Assembly: GCA_947846985.1 (NCBI GenBank)
Contig: CANTUZ010000001.1
Coordinates: 151,558,447-151,622,446, forward strand
Reading direction: 5' to 3'
Source: Fratercula arctica
Lineage: Eukaryota; Chordata; Aves; Charadriiformes; Alcidae
Length of the DNA stretch: 64,000 nt
Every line of letters starts with the position of its first letter. Within the stretch, counting starts at the first letter, position 1. Below the pieces are notes generated by a model that had not been told where the DNA came from, ran no database searches, and saw only the letters and a list, made by a program, of their open reading frames with translations. Below, one piece after another: positions 36,626 through 50,369 of the stretch. The position numbers and the translations under genes were made by a program.

Positions 36626-38183
36626 CTCTCTGATCCCATTTTACTATTTATATTTGATATATCATGCAGGTATCTTGTCACATTTTAGGTTTAATTATCT
36701 GCATTGCTTCTTTGACACTTTGGAAAGGGACATTTATATATGTAGTTCTCATTATTCCAAATGGGTTTTAATATTTGCAATTGGAGAGTTTTCTGAAGGG
36801 TGTGACAAAAATGAGCAAAGTTCAGATGCAGAATAAATGAACAGCTTCTATTCAAGTGGAGAGAGAAAGAGAGAACGTTTTTTAAATCAGAACAGCAATA
36901 TAAGCCAGATCTGGAAACAATCTGGTGATTTGTAAGGGGAAACAAGAGAATGTATAACGTTAAAAATCTTTAGTTGAACCAGGTTTCACCTAAGACAATA
37001 GGAACATTACTATCAGCATAGATTGGATCAGTATTTTATCCCTCAACTTCAGTAACTGGGTTTAAAACTGTCATTTCCTTTGCCATTATTTAAGCCTTTT
37101 TAACAATATTCTTTACTTTGCCTTTTGTGCATTCCACTTTTCCATGCACTGTTCGTGGCACCAATTATGCTATAAAGAATTTTACTAGTCTTTTGCAGTA
37201 AATATACTGCAAATACTTAAAATATAAAATACATATCAAGCCTGAGTGTTCACAATATTAGAATTCTATTTAAATATTCATTTATAATACCATGTGTCAT
37301 ACTAAATGGCTACCAATATTTACCTGCAGAAAAAAAAAAATGAAGTATATCTTCACAGTCCTTTGACACTAAACAATTAAAAAAATAATTAAGTCATTTA
37401 GACATAAATAAATCTAGCATTAGGGAATCCATGAGCACAATAATGAATTAGAAAAATGTTTTAGATTACTTTGTTCATCTAGCAGCTGAAGTACAACTAA
37501 TACTTCCAATACCTGTTCAGGGATTTATCTTGTCTAGCTATGACTTTCAAGTGATGGGAGTCCCAACACTTCCTTTAGGAATCTAACCCACAGACTAACA
37601 GACCTCTGGGACAAATTCCTGGCTGTTGTTAACTGGTCTAGTTCATTGGCTTCAGGGTAACTAGGCTGATTTTTCACAAGCCGATATATTGTTACAGGAT
37701 TACAGAGCAGAGCAAAGTTAAATGTCATTTTTTATAACTGTCCACCTCATTTAACACAACATCTCTTAAAAGACTTCAGCGCTGTAGGCTTCTTTGTTTT
37801 AAATGCTTAAACAGGAGAGAAAAATGTTACCCAATAAATGAAAGACCTTTAAGATTCCAAAGCCATTTCCCCATGTTTCCATGGAAATGGGGACCTCGCT
37901 CCTTAACCAAGATGACATTAATGATAAGGTGCCTGGAGTCACACAAAAGAGAGAAAGAGGACAGAAATTACCAGCTACTCAACAGCATGTCAATCTGGAG
38001 CACAGCCTCCCCAGTTAGGGGTAGGACTTGATACCCCTTTTGCAATCGCAAAGCTTCATCAGAAACAGCTCTCACAGTGTCAGAACAGAGGAGGGCTGCT
38101 GCTTTATTTTTAAGCTGGCTTGCTAACTAAGTTTGCTAACTATAGAAGTAAAACAAATAAAACAATGTCATCACCATCTGAGG

Positions 38184-38207
38184 GAGGAAGAGGAGGAGGA
38201 GGAGGAG
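38184..38207 (+). repeat. (GGA)n purine tract
   Basis: GAGGAAG followed by repeated AGG units, a 24-bp purine-only trinucleotide tract. It is CCT-rich on the transcribed strand. No gene is linked to it. Confidence 0.8.
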
Positions 38208-41200
38208 AAAGGGCAGCTTTAATAAAAGCAACACTATGAATGTGATGCCACGCTCCAGCCCCCTCGCAATGTGTCTGTATCTTGGTTTTATCTAGCCCTG
38301 CCACCCATGGCTAAATGCTGGGGATTGGAAAGGATCACTCTAGATTGCTGTGTTTGTGATTATCACCATTACAGCATGAGCTGAAAACAAAAATCAAGGC
38401 TTTCCTGAGCTAAGAAAGTATACTGCAAATGGAAGACCCTGCTGTTAAGAGCTATTGGTGTAACAGCAAGTGGAAAGGAAGCAGAGGAGCGAAATGACTC
38501 GTCCAGGTTCAGTCTTTGCCATGGCCAAGACAGGAGAAGCCAGATCTCCCCGAGACCCCCATTGCATCCCCCAGGCACTGGAGAGCACTGCCTCTGTGCT
38601 GTGCTGAGAAGACTTTCAACCTGGCAGATCTGAACGGCAGGGGACTTAAGTCACATCCCCATCTTCGTTCATTGGTGTCAAAGTGTCCTAACTAACTGCA
38701 ATATCATCATTTTTCCCGGAGCAGAGCTAGAGCTTTTAAAAGGATTCAAACAAAGAACATGCAAGATGAGTTTGTATGGGACCCATTCAAAGGGGAGGAT
38801 CTGGGCAAAGAAACACCACCCACCACACAGGTGCTAAAGTGCCAAGGAAACAATCCCCCCCCTACTTTGACCAGAGAAGTCCTTCTGTGAGCCTTGAGAT
38901 CCAAGGGAGTTGAAGAGCACTATGTAGAAAAAAAGAAACCTACATGTCACACACACAGGTGTACATTTGACAGAAAATATGCGCCAAATTACTATTTTTC
39001 AGGACATTAAAAAAGGATACCTTAACCCAGTATTTTCTGATTACTCCTACGTAAGTATTTCTACTTTGCATCCTGCTGTTCAATGCTGCACAAAAACATG
39101 GCTCTCCTGAGGTGTCACGGGGACCAACCTCTTGGGAACTGCTGCTGAACTTTTTGATTTTTAACACAGAATTAATACCAATAAAGTGAAACCAAGACTG
39201 GGTCTGTAAGCAGGCTTGCCAACCAGAAGTCACATTGTGGGGAAAAAAAAAAACAAAAAAAAAAGAACAAAAAAAACCCAAAAACCAAAAACCCACAGAC
39301 CTAATTTATTAGTATTTATGCTAGCGTACTATGCTACCCCCAGAGAGGCTGCATAAAGAAAAGAAAAATGTTCCCTTTCTCCTCCCAAATTTACACCTAT
39401 AAAAGGGAGTGGCTCCAAGTTAGTCTACAAAGCGGACCAGCCTGGGATCCTTTGCATCATGACAACCCATGAAGTCAAATGTGGAAGTTCTGGGGCAGTA
39501 GATCTAGAAGTCTTGGAGATTTCTTTTGTTTGGTTGGTTTTTTTTTTTTTTTTTAATCAATTCTGTACAAAAGTGAGGGCCTTGTCTCAGAGGGGCTCAG
39601 AGCAGCTCAGGGTAGAAGGAATGCCAGTGGTGATTCTTCTGCATAGATCAGAATAAAAGACTAGCAAACATTCAAGAGTTTTTAGCTTTGTTTGAGCGCA
39701 AAACTCTCAGTAGATTTTCCTGTGAACCAGAAACACAGAAAATATATGCAAAAAAAATATCTCGTATACAGAATTTCCCAAATGCTGCCATGATTCTACA
39801 CGTTAATCTGGAAATAGTTATCATTTTTCAGAATACATGTATTTATAGCATGTTATATAAAGAGCTGGAATTCAGAGAACAAAAATAATTTTCAGAGCAA
39901 TATGTATTATATACGCATAAAGTACTACCTGCAACAAAAGTGTTCTAGCAAAAAAAGTAAAATTTGGGTGACTTGTTTTACAGCTGTGGAGTTTTCCTTG
40001 CTTTTATTTGAAATATGGTCAAGTCTAAAACCCCCACAGAGGTCCAACCACTAAGCCAATTCTGCATCAATCATCGTGCAAGTGATCAGCTTGAAGCCTT
40101 AGTCACAACGGCTGCAAACTCACTATATGACATTGAAATAAGATTCTCAAGACACTTTGATGAAATGGAGTACTTAATGCAGAGGAAAAGAGCAGTGTTT
40201 TATTTAAGATCATACTAATCAAAAGCAGCAGTGCTTTGCCAACTCGGACTCAAAAAACTCAGCTTTATCTAAAGACCAGGGCTAGAAATAACTTCATGTT
40301 TTGGGTGAACTCCGTGAAGATACAAAATGTAAACACTAAACACAATCTGTGATATTGATTACAGTAAATGCATGAATCATGATGCTGTATCTACATGTCA
40401 ATATGTTTTAGGCTGGTATTACTTTTGAAGCTAATATACCTGTAAATCAATTAAAATGTAACCATCTGAGTATAACAACAATCAACTTATTTGGCTTTTG
40501 CTGCACTTAGTATTTTGGCATCCTCTAGCATTTATTGATTTTTCTAATAGTGCCACCATGATAGAGAAACAATAATATTTTGACTTTCAGAAATTAAAAT
40601 GGAAACAAGATTATACTGGTGGCTTGTTCAACTCCCTACAAAAACTCAAGAGCACTGAAGGAAATCAAAGCTAGATTCTCAGACCATTACCTGAAGCCAG
40701 AAGACCCACATATTCTTTTCCACATCTGTAACTGCTTATTGGTAACAAAGCGCTGTGCTAACCTACCAGCTTAAAGAAAGCTGATGGATGGTGTTTGCAT
40801 CTTCTCTAAGCAGTAATTAAAGGGAACAAATGGAGACATTTCACTGAAGCAGGCAAGACCAAGCATAACGTGAAAAAAGAAGGAGAGTGGGTGTAAAAAC
40901 AACTTTGCCTTTCCTGTTCTTTAATTTTTCTCTCCCCTGTGGTTCCCTAAGCATTAATTTTAGTAGAGGCTTGGGACTCTATTCCGGTACAGCATATCTC
41001 CAGAGAGGAATTTAAAACCACATATAGGTAACAAAACAAAAATATTACCATATCAATTTACTTCAAAAAACAAGTAAAAGCAAAATGAGCATTAGTCTAA
41101 AATAGTGTAGTCTTTGGAGTAAAAATTAGAAACATGCGGTCCATTATGGTAATCAGACAGCACAGTTATGAATGTTGAGGGATAAAGTAATAAAAAAAGA

Positions 41201-41349
41201 CCAAGCTACTAATTATATTCTTGTCAATTGTGTTTAGAAGACAGGATCTGAGCTACCAGAACAAGAGTTCGAATTGCAAAGCAGTAACAACATTTTTCAA
41301 AGTTACTCTTCTTTGCATCCAAACTTATTTTAGCTCGCTGTTTTTCAAA

Positions 41350-41770
41350 GTTACTGGATGAACACCTCAAGAATCCATTGTATGTCTACTCTGCAGCACG
41401 CTGTTCCCTGGTGAGATGCCAGAGGTTGCTCTGTCACCGAAGGACATGCAGTAGTGTTCGCATGATGCTCTGGTTGGCAGAACCCACCCAGCCGAGAAGC
41501 CCAGAGTTCCTCTGTGGTAACACAGACGTGCTGCTCCCTGTGCCAGGTGTACCTGCTCGCGTGTCTGCACCCCACTGTGCCACGTGGCATACACACACCA
41601 CCCGGCTTGCACCTAGCCGCTGAGCAATCTCAGCGGGGCCAGCAGAAATGGGCGTTCCGTGTTCCATCCTCTTCCCCAAAGAGACAAATCCTTGCTGTGA
41701 AGGCAGCTCTCTTGAAAGGCTGCAGAAAGCATCTCCCCTCCCTGCCCAAGCTTACCCAGGTGTATTAGGA
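41350..41770 (+). other. CpG-rich patch in intron 1
   Basis: Unlike the surrounding AT-rich intron, this stretch is GC-rich and keeps about 13 CpG between 41,398 and 41,665 by my count. It includes ctcgcgtg, cacgtgg (an E-box), a GC hairpin at 41,617-41,636 and ggcgttccgtg. Five frames of 81-84 codons are open across it on both strands, which follows from few stop codons in GC-rich DNA rather than from coding. It could be an intronic regulatory element or alternative promoter; nothing shows that directly. Confidence 0.4.
41617..41636. repeat. Perfect inverted repeat, 8-bp stem, 4-nt loop
   Basis: CCGCTGAG-CAAT-CTCAGCGG. A perfect GC-rich hairpin in the CpG-rich patch. It is not followed by a T-run, so it is not a terminator-like structure. 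Confidence 0.8.
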
Positions 41771-44478
41771 GGAGAGCAGGGGTGGTAGCGAGGAACAGAA
41801 ACAGGATGCTACAGCATTGGGCAGACCCAAAAGTGACCTCTTCTGGTTGCTGCTATCTGTGCCACCATTATAAAGTGGCTGGAAAAAAAATAATTTCAAA
41901 ATATTTAACTTCAATGACACCACTGTGATGTAAAAAAAGATGAAATCAAATGAGGACACATCAAACTGCCATACTGAGAAAAACTAAAGCATTTACTATA
42001 TCAAACTCAACTGTTCACAGGCCAGATAAAGCTTCCCAGTTCTAAGGCCCTGTTTTTAGTTGTATATGAGCTGCACTATCCTTTAAACACACCGGCTGAA
42101 TTTTCCTATGACAGGTTGCTGCCTCAGGATGATGAAGGTTTGTTTCAATTTTACCAAAAATACTTGAGCTATAACCCCAAACAAGCCCAGTAGAAAACAT
42201 ATTATTTGGTATTTAAAACATACAGGAACCTTCTCTTTGATCTACTTTTTGCAGCAGTAACTTAACTCTGTGACAGACAAGCGCCTTTTGTTGTCCTTAT
42301 GGAAACCCACTTGAACTTGCCCAAGGGGTAATTCTTTGAAATTTCATACGTGTCTCATGCTTTCTAGAGCTTGCTCTGAATTAAAGAGCTGAACTGCCCA
42401 AAGATCTGCACTGAGCTCGAACAAGCTTTTGCCTACAGCTGGCAGTCTGGGCTGCTAAATCCAGGTTCAGATGAAATGAAATTAAGGAGCATGTCTCTGC
42501 TCTGCTGCCTATAATCTTAGCCAGCACATCCAAACGGCACGAAAAACAAAGATTTTTTTTTATGAAGACATGATGAGACACCAGCTCACACTGGAGAACA
42601 ACTTGAGCATACCAAGAACTAAACCAGGCAGGAGCAGAGGAAAAGCCTAGGACTAGGGTTTAAAGTGAGACGCTGGGAATGAAGACTATAGTTGATGGAG
42701 ATAAGGAAGTCAGAGACACTGGTAATGCTGCTTTTCCAAGGCAGACACTCAATGCTCTTGTATTTCCAGTTCATGAATGGGGCCAGCACAGCATCCAGGA
42801 TCAGACAGGATCACTGCAAAGTGTTCATGAAACACTGGCCACTTGTGCTGTGGTGAAAATCAGGAAGAAAAAAAAACCAAAACAATAAGGCCATCAACAA
42901 ATCTTCCCTCATTGCATGGCCTGAATAATGTCATGAGAAACAATAAGGAGAGAACAAAATGCTGAATAGCTTCTCATTCAAACATCAGTGGACGTCCTGT
43001 GCACAGAGGGAAACAGGAATTATGTGGAAAAACAGTGTGCAACTGTGTAATTAAAGACTGAATCATAATGCATACACGCAAGCAGGTGGGAAAACTAACG
43101 TCCTGGCATTTCCTAACTTCTGCGTGTTTCATTTTTGCTGTCCTGATAGCACTCTTTTTCCATAGGGCATGAATGTGTGTCCAGTACGTAAACAAACACT
43201 CGAGGCTGTAATTCAGCATTGTGCTCTCCAAATCGAATGGTTGTACCCTGCTGAACCACTTCCTCACAGGTGCAGCCATCAGCTGGTGCACTCGCATCGC
43301 AGCAAGGACAGCAGTCACCTGGAGAACTGCTGCTGGGGAGAGTGCCCAAACCCAAACCACTTTTATCCCCACTCTATAGAAATACCCTGAAATGGAATTA
43401 GAAGAACAGGTCCGTTTCTACAAGTGAAAGACTGACAAGAAAGGTAATAAATACAGGGGGAACAGTAGGTGTTGCAAAAAATAGCCTTTAAAAGCAGATT
43501 GTAGCTAGTGCAAAAAGACTAGTGCTCCCAAGCAACTTACAGTAACCCAGAAGAAGGGAACCCAGAGGAGAAGTCAATAGCTAAGGGAATAAGTTCCAAT
43601 ATCAAGCTGTCTAAGGGTTTTTGCAGAATCAGTAAAGGGATAAAGGAAGAAAAAAAGAAAAAAATCTCAACGTCGTCTCCTTTTAAGGGACTGAAATTGT
43701 CTGCAGTTACCTAACCCAGCTCACAGGCCACACTCCAGTTCAGGCAAGTTCTCCACCTTCCTCCCATAACTCCTGCCAGCCAATAGAACGCGTGATAATG
43801 AATAATTGGATTCTGATAATCTGGGTTTTGCCATGTGAAGCACTACGTGGGCAGTTCAGAGGCTGTTGATACGCATTGTTTCCTCCCCTTGCAGAGATAT
43901 GCTTTTGGTTTAAATTATTCCACCTCAAAGCCAACGCAGTGACTTGAGGACTCCAGGGGCTGACTGTACTGTATTCATTTCCAGAAGAAAGAAAGGAGGA
44001 AGGTCACATTTTACATTTGGATTACCTATAGAAAAGCTTGCAATTCTTCCAGTCATTTGATATTAAGCATTATTTGATAACAAGCGAACAATGATTTTAT
44101 TATATAGCAAGTTTTGTAATTTTCACCTCCTCTGCCCGTGCACTGAATGTGTGCGGAGGAGCAGGGGGGAACAGAAAATAGATGTCAAGAAATGGAACAC
44201 CAGCATGTCCTAGGAATAGCTGCATTTCTGCTCCCACTCCTGGCTTATCACGTCTCTGACCAATCTTCCTCAGATAGCATGTCTTATCCCCATCTCTCTC
44301 AATGACATCCCGTCCTCAAACCAAGTCTTGGGGTACAGCAAATCATTCAACCACCCCTATCTTGCCAGTTCAACTGGCATTAGCTAGCAGTTTCTCCTTT
44401 GGGGAAACTGAGCTGTGGACCACATAGCATCAGTTAAGATCAGTCCTAGGAGCAAAGCAGAGCAGAGCAAAAAGTACT

Positions 44479-44514
44479 GGGAGAGGGGAAGGGGGGGGAG
44501 GAGGGGGGGGGGGG
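44479..44514 (+). repeat. Dense G-run block, quadruplex-forming pattern
   Basis: Consecutive runs gggagaggggaagggggggg, then aggagg followed by a G-run ending at 44,514. Four or more G-runs with loops of 1-3 nt satisfy the standard quadruplex rule. It is C-rich in the sense of DGKI transcription. Confidence 0.75.
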
Positions 44515-45910
44515 AAATCACACACAATGCAAAAAGTCTTGCCAGCACGATCTCTTTACATTGTTATAGGTGGGTGTGCTTTAGTATCTAGGTAATATGT
44601 TCTCCCTCCTCCCTACACTTTAAAAGCCTGCCTTAAATCCACCCATAATCCTGCCAAAACCATCCTGCGAAATTCAGCAGAAGGTCAAACCAGATCACCA
44701 AAATAGATGCACCTCTAGGGCTTTCAGTGTACCATGGAACCATTTCCTCCTTCCAACACGCACTTTAGGACAATCATCTTATTACCTTAACACATACACA
44801 CAGCAATATGTGCAATAGCCCAGCCAAGACTCCATTTTAATAGATCATCACAGTCTGTTCTAAATCAATTAATTACACATATTTTCTTCAGAACATTCCC
44901 AACTAGTTTTTCCATATCTCATAATATGTAATATGAAGCTAAGAGTTTGCAGCTTTGTTGCCAAAGCTAATCATCAAGCCTCCATACTATAATAACAAAC
45001 AATGAGCAACAGACTAGGGAACAACAAAATACATTCAGCAAGAAGAAGAGTGTGTCTGTGCTGCAGGTCAATTTTGTCTGAGATTATCTTAAGAAAAATG
45101 TATTTTTTTTTACCTTTGCTACAGGAGCTATCAATTCATATCGGGGTATCTGTTCTGACACAGCAGTTTGGCTGGGTATCGCCAGAAACATACCTCCATT
45201 GCTGGTCTGCTTCAGAAGAAACACAAAACAGCAGCAATAGTGGATTTGATTCTTTGGGGCAGCTCTGTCACAGATAGAAGAATCCCAGCACAGCTAGAAA
45301 ATTCCCACCCCAGTTCCATCTGCTAGCCAACTTATGTCCTCCTTTAGCATTAATTCAACCTGCTGCAGTTAACTGCTGTTGAGCTAGTGTCCTCAGTTAT
45401 ATTTATTTATACAAGCACTGTCTACCACTAACAACCCATGCAAACAGTTGAACTCAATATACAAGAGAATCTGGCAGTCAGCGTTACAAAACACTTTCCA
45501 GCAACACTACTAGCAGTTGGTTTCAGCGAGGAAAGTGTGGTTCTGCTGGAGTAGAGCCCTGGTGAACAATTTGTTTCACTTTAAAATAAAAGGCCCTATT
45601 TTGAAAGAGGTGTACAGTACAGTTTTCAAAAATGCCTAGTGACTCGAAAACCTAAGAATAGCCTTAGGAATTTAGCGCAGTCACCGTGATTTGGCAGTCA
45701 AGCCTAGAGTTAGACCTTCAGATTGAGGGCAGAAGCAAGAGACAAGAGCCAAAGAGGGCACAAGTCAAGACAAAGGGAGTCAACAGGGACACGCAGGGTG
45801 GGAGGGGACAGGCCACGCCACAGGCTCAAGCCCAACAGCGTCCAGACAGCAGTCTGATCTCACAGCCACTATATGTCCAGGTCCTGGACACTCTGGGGAC
45901 AACCCAAGAC

Positions 45911-45950
45911 AGCTCCTGACAGCTCCTAACATCTCCCAGCATCTCCAAGA
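45911..45950 (+). repeat. 10-bp tandem repeat, four diverged units
   Basis: agctcctgac, agctcctaac, atctcccagc, atctccaaga: four units in exact 10-bp register with a shared -tctcc core. A minor minisatellite-like patch. Confidence 0.65.
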
Positions 45951-48856
45951 ACTGCTCCAGAGTGTGCTGGAGAGGTGCCACCTCCTTGCTGACACCAAAG
46001 ACAGTGCATGGGGAGACCAGGTATTGACAAAGAAAGTGAGACCTCTTCAGTCACCTAAGTTTTGGGGTCTTTTTAAGCTGTTACCTGTGTCAACCCAGGA
46101 AAGCTCCTTTCATCTCAAAGTCACAGGAGAATGCACCTCCTGTGTGAAGCCCTGGCTTTGGATTTAAAAGAGTTTCATTTAAGCCTGACCATGATCAGCT
46201 AAAGCTACACTAAGAAAAGTAACATCAGTAGAAATATTAGCATCCAGATTAATACTGTGAGTTTAAATTTATCTCAGAAATTAAAGTGCTACAACCTCCC
46301 CTCTCAGTGTGACCTCACTTTGCTCAACAATTCGTCTCCTTAATCATCTATACTTCCTCTTTTCTTTGGAACTTCCAGAAAAAAAAAAAAAAACAAACAA
46401 CAAAACACACTCAAAACCTCCCTAATATGAAGCATCTCCTACTGCATTTAGAAAAGAAGAGGAGCAAAGAACACAAGTATTTGCAATGGTAATATTAATG
46501 AGAGAGAAAAGATAAGAGCTACTTTGACATGAAAGATCTGTTGGAGTCCTAGCTGGTCCCCCTGGGCTGTGTTTCAGACAAACGAAGTTAATTCCGTACA
46601 GGCTTGGTAGGAGAAGGGGGAAGAAATTCTTAGTGAAGAGACCTGGGATAAAAAGTCTTGATTTTCCACTTAAGCACTTTAATCTCTAATGATTTTTTCA
46701 CACAATAAGGCATACCAAATACAGATATCATATAAGAGGTATGAAGTACCTTTTCCTAAAAAAAAAGGTTTCTCATCTTTAGAGACACACATGGAATATC
46801 CAGCCTGTCAAGCTGATTCAAATTGAAAGTAAATGCATTGTTAACAATAGGACCTTTCTTGTACGTGATGTGTTCTTCCATGTCAAAAAGTGCTTTATAA
46901 AGCATGATTTAGTTTCCTTATAGGCCTCTTTACCAAGTGCTCCCTCCAAAAACACACGAGACTTGAATATTCCCCTTACTTTCATTACTTTACTCTCCTT
47001 GTTATCCACTGGAGATTAGATTCTATATCCCCTTAGCTTACTTCCTGCTCAAGTTTAAATCATTATCCTCCTCCCTTTTAAATCCCCTCTGAAGGCCTAC
47101 TTCTCTTGCATTGCTTACAGAAAAGTAGGTAAGCACAGCTTTTGTTCTCTTTACCTAATTATCATGCAGGTCAAGAGTCAAAGCAGGCAAAACAGGGAGC
47201 TGAAGTATAAACAATGCTGGAAAAGGGGAACAAAGCACCTCTTAACAAAAATCAAACAATGCAATAGCTACAGAACCACAAGCCTATCACTTGCAGCCAT
47301 CAGCTAACAAACCACACTGCTCGTACCACCTTTCATCCCTCCTAGACCTTTCTAATTCAAAACAATGATTACATTTCCCAATTTTGCTGGCATAGAGTTA
47401 GGAATAAATTGCTTTTGTGGGAAAACGTTTTTTTAAAATACCTAACCAAAAAGATTGGAAGCAAAGAGGTACGTTGCTTTTTTAAGTGCAGAACTTTGTC
47501 AAAGTATCTATTTTCTCTCAGTTTGACGCCTTACCTTATGATACATAACATGCTGGGAGGCTGCTTTATGCACTGGGTACACCTCAGAAGGGCTCTGAAA
47601 ATGAATAGCCAGAAGGGCAGGTCCTTGGTTGAACTTACAGACTTTAAACAGAAAACAAGGAACCCCATGTAATCCATCTTTCATGTGAGTTTTCCAGGTT
47701 GTTCATTTCGGGCAAATCAGAATATCCTCATTGCTTGTATTACGCCAATGACTAACAAATCCCACACAACTGGCACCCCCATTGTGAAGAAAAGAATTAA
47801 ACTCCCCCAAAAACTTTATTTTCCTATATCTTATGTGACAAGACCTACATCTTTTCTTATTATAGGCTGAGGTAGCTGGGAGGAATATGTCTCTCCAGCC
47901 AGCTAAAGCCATAAGCAACTCATTCCCCAAGGCCTTGCTGCTAGAGCAGAGTGGCGAGAGATGCCAAGCAGAGGTATGGGATACATGAGAGCAGGCAAAG
48001 GACACTGGCTGCTCCTTTGGCTGGTAGTTACATCCGCGAACGTGTCAAGACCTGTTATACTAAGCGGGTGCCACCCACGCCATTCCTCAGCTGCTCTCAG
48101 AACAGGACAGAGACAGCTTGTGCAGTACCAGCCTCCACTGACCCAATGCTCTCATTTCCATACCACACGTTACTCGCACATCTAAAGGCCTGTATTGAGC
48201 AGGAGCCATCAAGCTAAAGGGGGGATATTCCAAGCCTGACAATCCTGGTCTGCGCAGAGGGTGAGAAACCACTTGTTCCAGAGTAGAAAGGTCAGCCCTG
48301 GACCCCACGGGGAATGGGGATGGCAGTCTTTCCCCCAGCATCCCAGTGCCAGGAAAGGTTGTTTTCCACAGCCAAAGATAAGCGTCAAAAGACCAGCACG
48401 ATGCTGCAAAAAACTTGCTTGAAATGAACAATGAATCAGAGACAATATCATCTGATCCCATGCACCTTAGTTTTGGTGCTTTATACACAGCTAAGAATGA
48501 ATTCTGTTCTTCAGGTATCTTTTCTTGTCTTTACCAATTTTCTTGTAAGGCCCACTTTCCCTACATTTTTGCGGTTTGGGTTTTTTTTAGTTTTGGGATG
48601 GGGTGTTAAGGTTTTTCCCCTCCCCACAAATTGCTTTGCATGGGCAAAGCAAAACATTTTTTCTTTCTAGTTTGCAAGTCAATGAGATCCTTGAGATCAA
48701 AGGTAGATAGACTAAGGCACCTGAAAAATCACTTGACCCTCCCAAAACATTTGTTTTCCTCATGGAGGCCAAATACATCTTGTCATAGGACTGAGGGGAC
48801 CACCTTGACTTCTCCTTCAACTCCAGCTACAACCAGTCATAGAAGAGGCTCAAAAT

Positions 48857-48876
48857 AAAAAAAAAAAAAAAAAAAA
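48857..48876 (+). repeat. A20 homopolymer
   Basis: Longest single-base run in the window, flanked by aaaat and gtt. No clear retroposed sequence precedes it. Confidence 0.85.
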
Positions 48877-50369
48877 GTTAAAAAGGAAGGAAAAAATCAA
48901 AAAGATTTCTGAACTGGAAACTGTTGCAAAGATGAGGTTTACAACAAGGCAATGTTTTCTTTCTTTACCACATTACTCTTCCTTAATGGAACAGCCAAAC
49001 CTCAGAGGACTGGTGGAGGGCACTGTGTACACATATGCAGGAACTGGAAATTACTTTTCATTGTTTTTCCTGGAAACTATGTGCCAGCTTCTGTAGAGAA
49101 TCTCTTTTTGGCATGGACCTCGAGGATGCCACATGCTGAAGAACAAGTGGATGTAAACCGAGCTCACTGAAGTCAGTGATACTGCCTTGCAAAAAACCTT
49201 CACTACAGCTTTTGACCGAAAAGCAGCTGCTGGTTTTCAGCTGGTACAAACTGAACAGCACAACAGAGCAACATCAGCATGCAGTGGCCTGCATCGTTCT
49301 GCACAGCCCTGCAATGAAGACTAGAGCATCAGGAAAGTCGGGGGGGAATAGCTTCCATTCCTGTTCTCTTGCTTTGCAAACAACAGCAAACTGACAGATG
49401 TAACCATTTCCCTGCCTGGCAGCTCAGCAAAATGCCTTCTTTCAGACTGGTCTTTATGAAGCTTGAGGGGTTTTCTGAGCATGGGCTACACGCCTTCAAA
49501 AGCAAAACAAGAATGGATTATTTCAAGCTTGGTGAACTTTCTCTGTACAGCTAAAATTCCAGCTTTCCACACAAACTGAAACATTGAAACACAGCAGGAA
49601 CCACCCATAAAATAAAAATAGGCTCCAGAAAAAAAGCTCGAGGCAGAAGAGGATTCACATGTTTTAGTGCAGAGTTTTGTAATGGATACATCGTAGATAA
49701 GAGATCCCACATTAAGAAATATGGCCTCCCTATATAATATTTTATGGAGAGGAGAAGAAAGGAATTAGGTTCCTCCAAGTAGCCTATCAACTAAGCTGGC
49801 TGCTAGGGAAATGCTCAGAGAGCGTGGCAAGGACGGTCTCCCTGCTCAAAATTCACACAGCGCCCTGATGCCTCTGGGACAGCAAGCACCTCCATGTCTA
49901 TATCACTTTGTGTGGATGGACGTCAGCCCACCCTGTATGCTGAGCCACTCTGAGCTGGCAGGATCCAGTAATCCTGCTAGTAGGACTTTTTGGATCAGTC
50001 TCAGCATCACGCCAACATGGTGAGCTGGTTCTCAGGCTCAAGCTCACACACAGCCTGTACTAGCTCAGGGCAAAGGATACAACAAGCTCACCTCTGTCTA
50101 CTGTAGACAGACCTCAAGACTAAAAGAACAACCTTACCAAGACAGACCAAATGTTTACCTAAGCCAGCAGCTTTCGTCTGCGGCCAGTTGGTAATGGATG
50201 CTCGTAGAAGGAGCACACAACGCGGCAAGCATGAAGGTATTGCCTTCCACAACTCCACCTTGCCTTTAGCAAAGCAAAGCTTTGGGCTCCTTGAGGTTGT
50301 CTGTGTCAAATCCTCCTAATTCATGCTCACCAATGGATTTTTACAGTGTTCATTTATTTGGTCTTCTAA

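Larger units (their letters stand above)
36626..50369 (-). other. DGKI: DGKI intron 1, middle-right segment
   Basis: About 13.7 kb with no recognisable exon. Notable local features are a (GGA)n tract at 38,184-38,207, an A-rich block at 39,241-39,295, the CpG-rich patch at 41,350-41,770, strong G-runs at 44,479-44,514, a 10-bp tandem at 45,911-45,950 and an A20 run at 48,857-48,876. Confidence 0.7.

Noticed and set aside
38431..38520. Possible further MIR fragment (atgactcgtccaggttcag)
   Set aside because: Only one short block resembles MIR; the flanks do not follow the element.
40015..40218. 67-codon plus-strand frame with a helical-looking C-terminal part
   Set aside because: No similarity recognised, no splice or promoter signals, and a length expected by chance.
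41351..41768. Five overlapping 81-84-codon frames on both strands as genes
   Set aside because: Explained by low stop-codon frequency in a GC-rich patch; none resembles a known protein.
44250..44280. Minus-strand DWSET-like codons resembling the end of exon 2
   Set aside because: No GT donor follows and no DGKI-like residues precede; exon 2 was found at 19,885-19,993.
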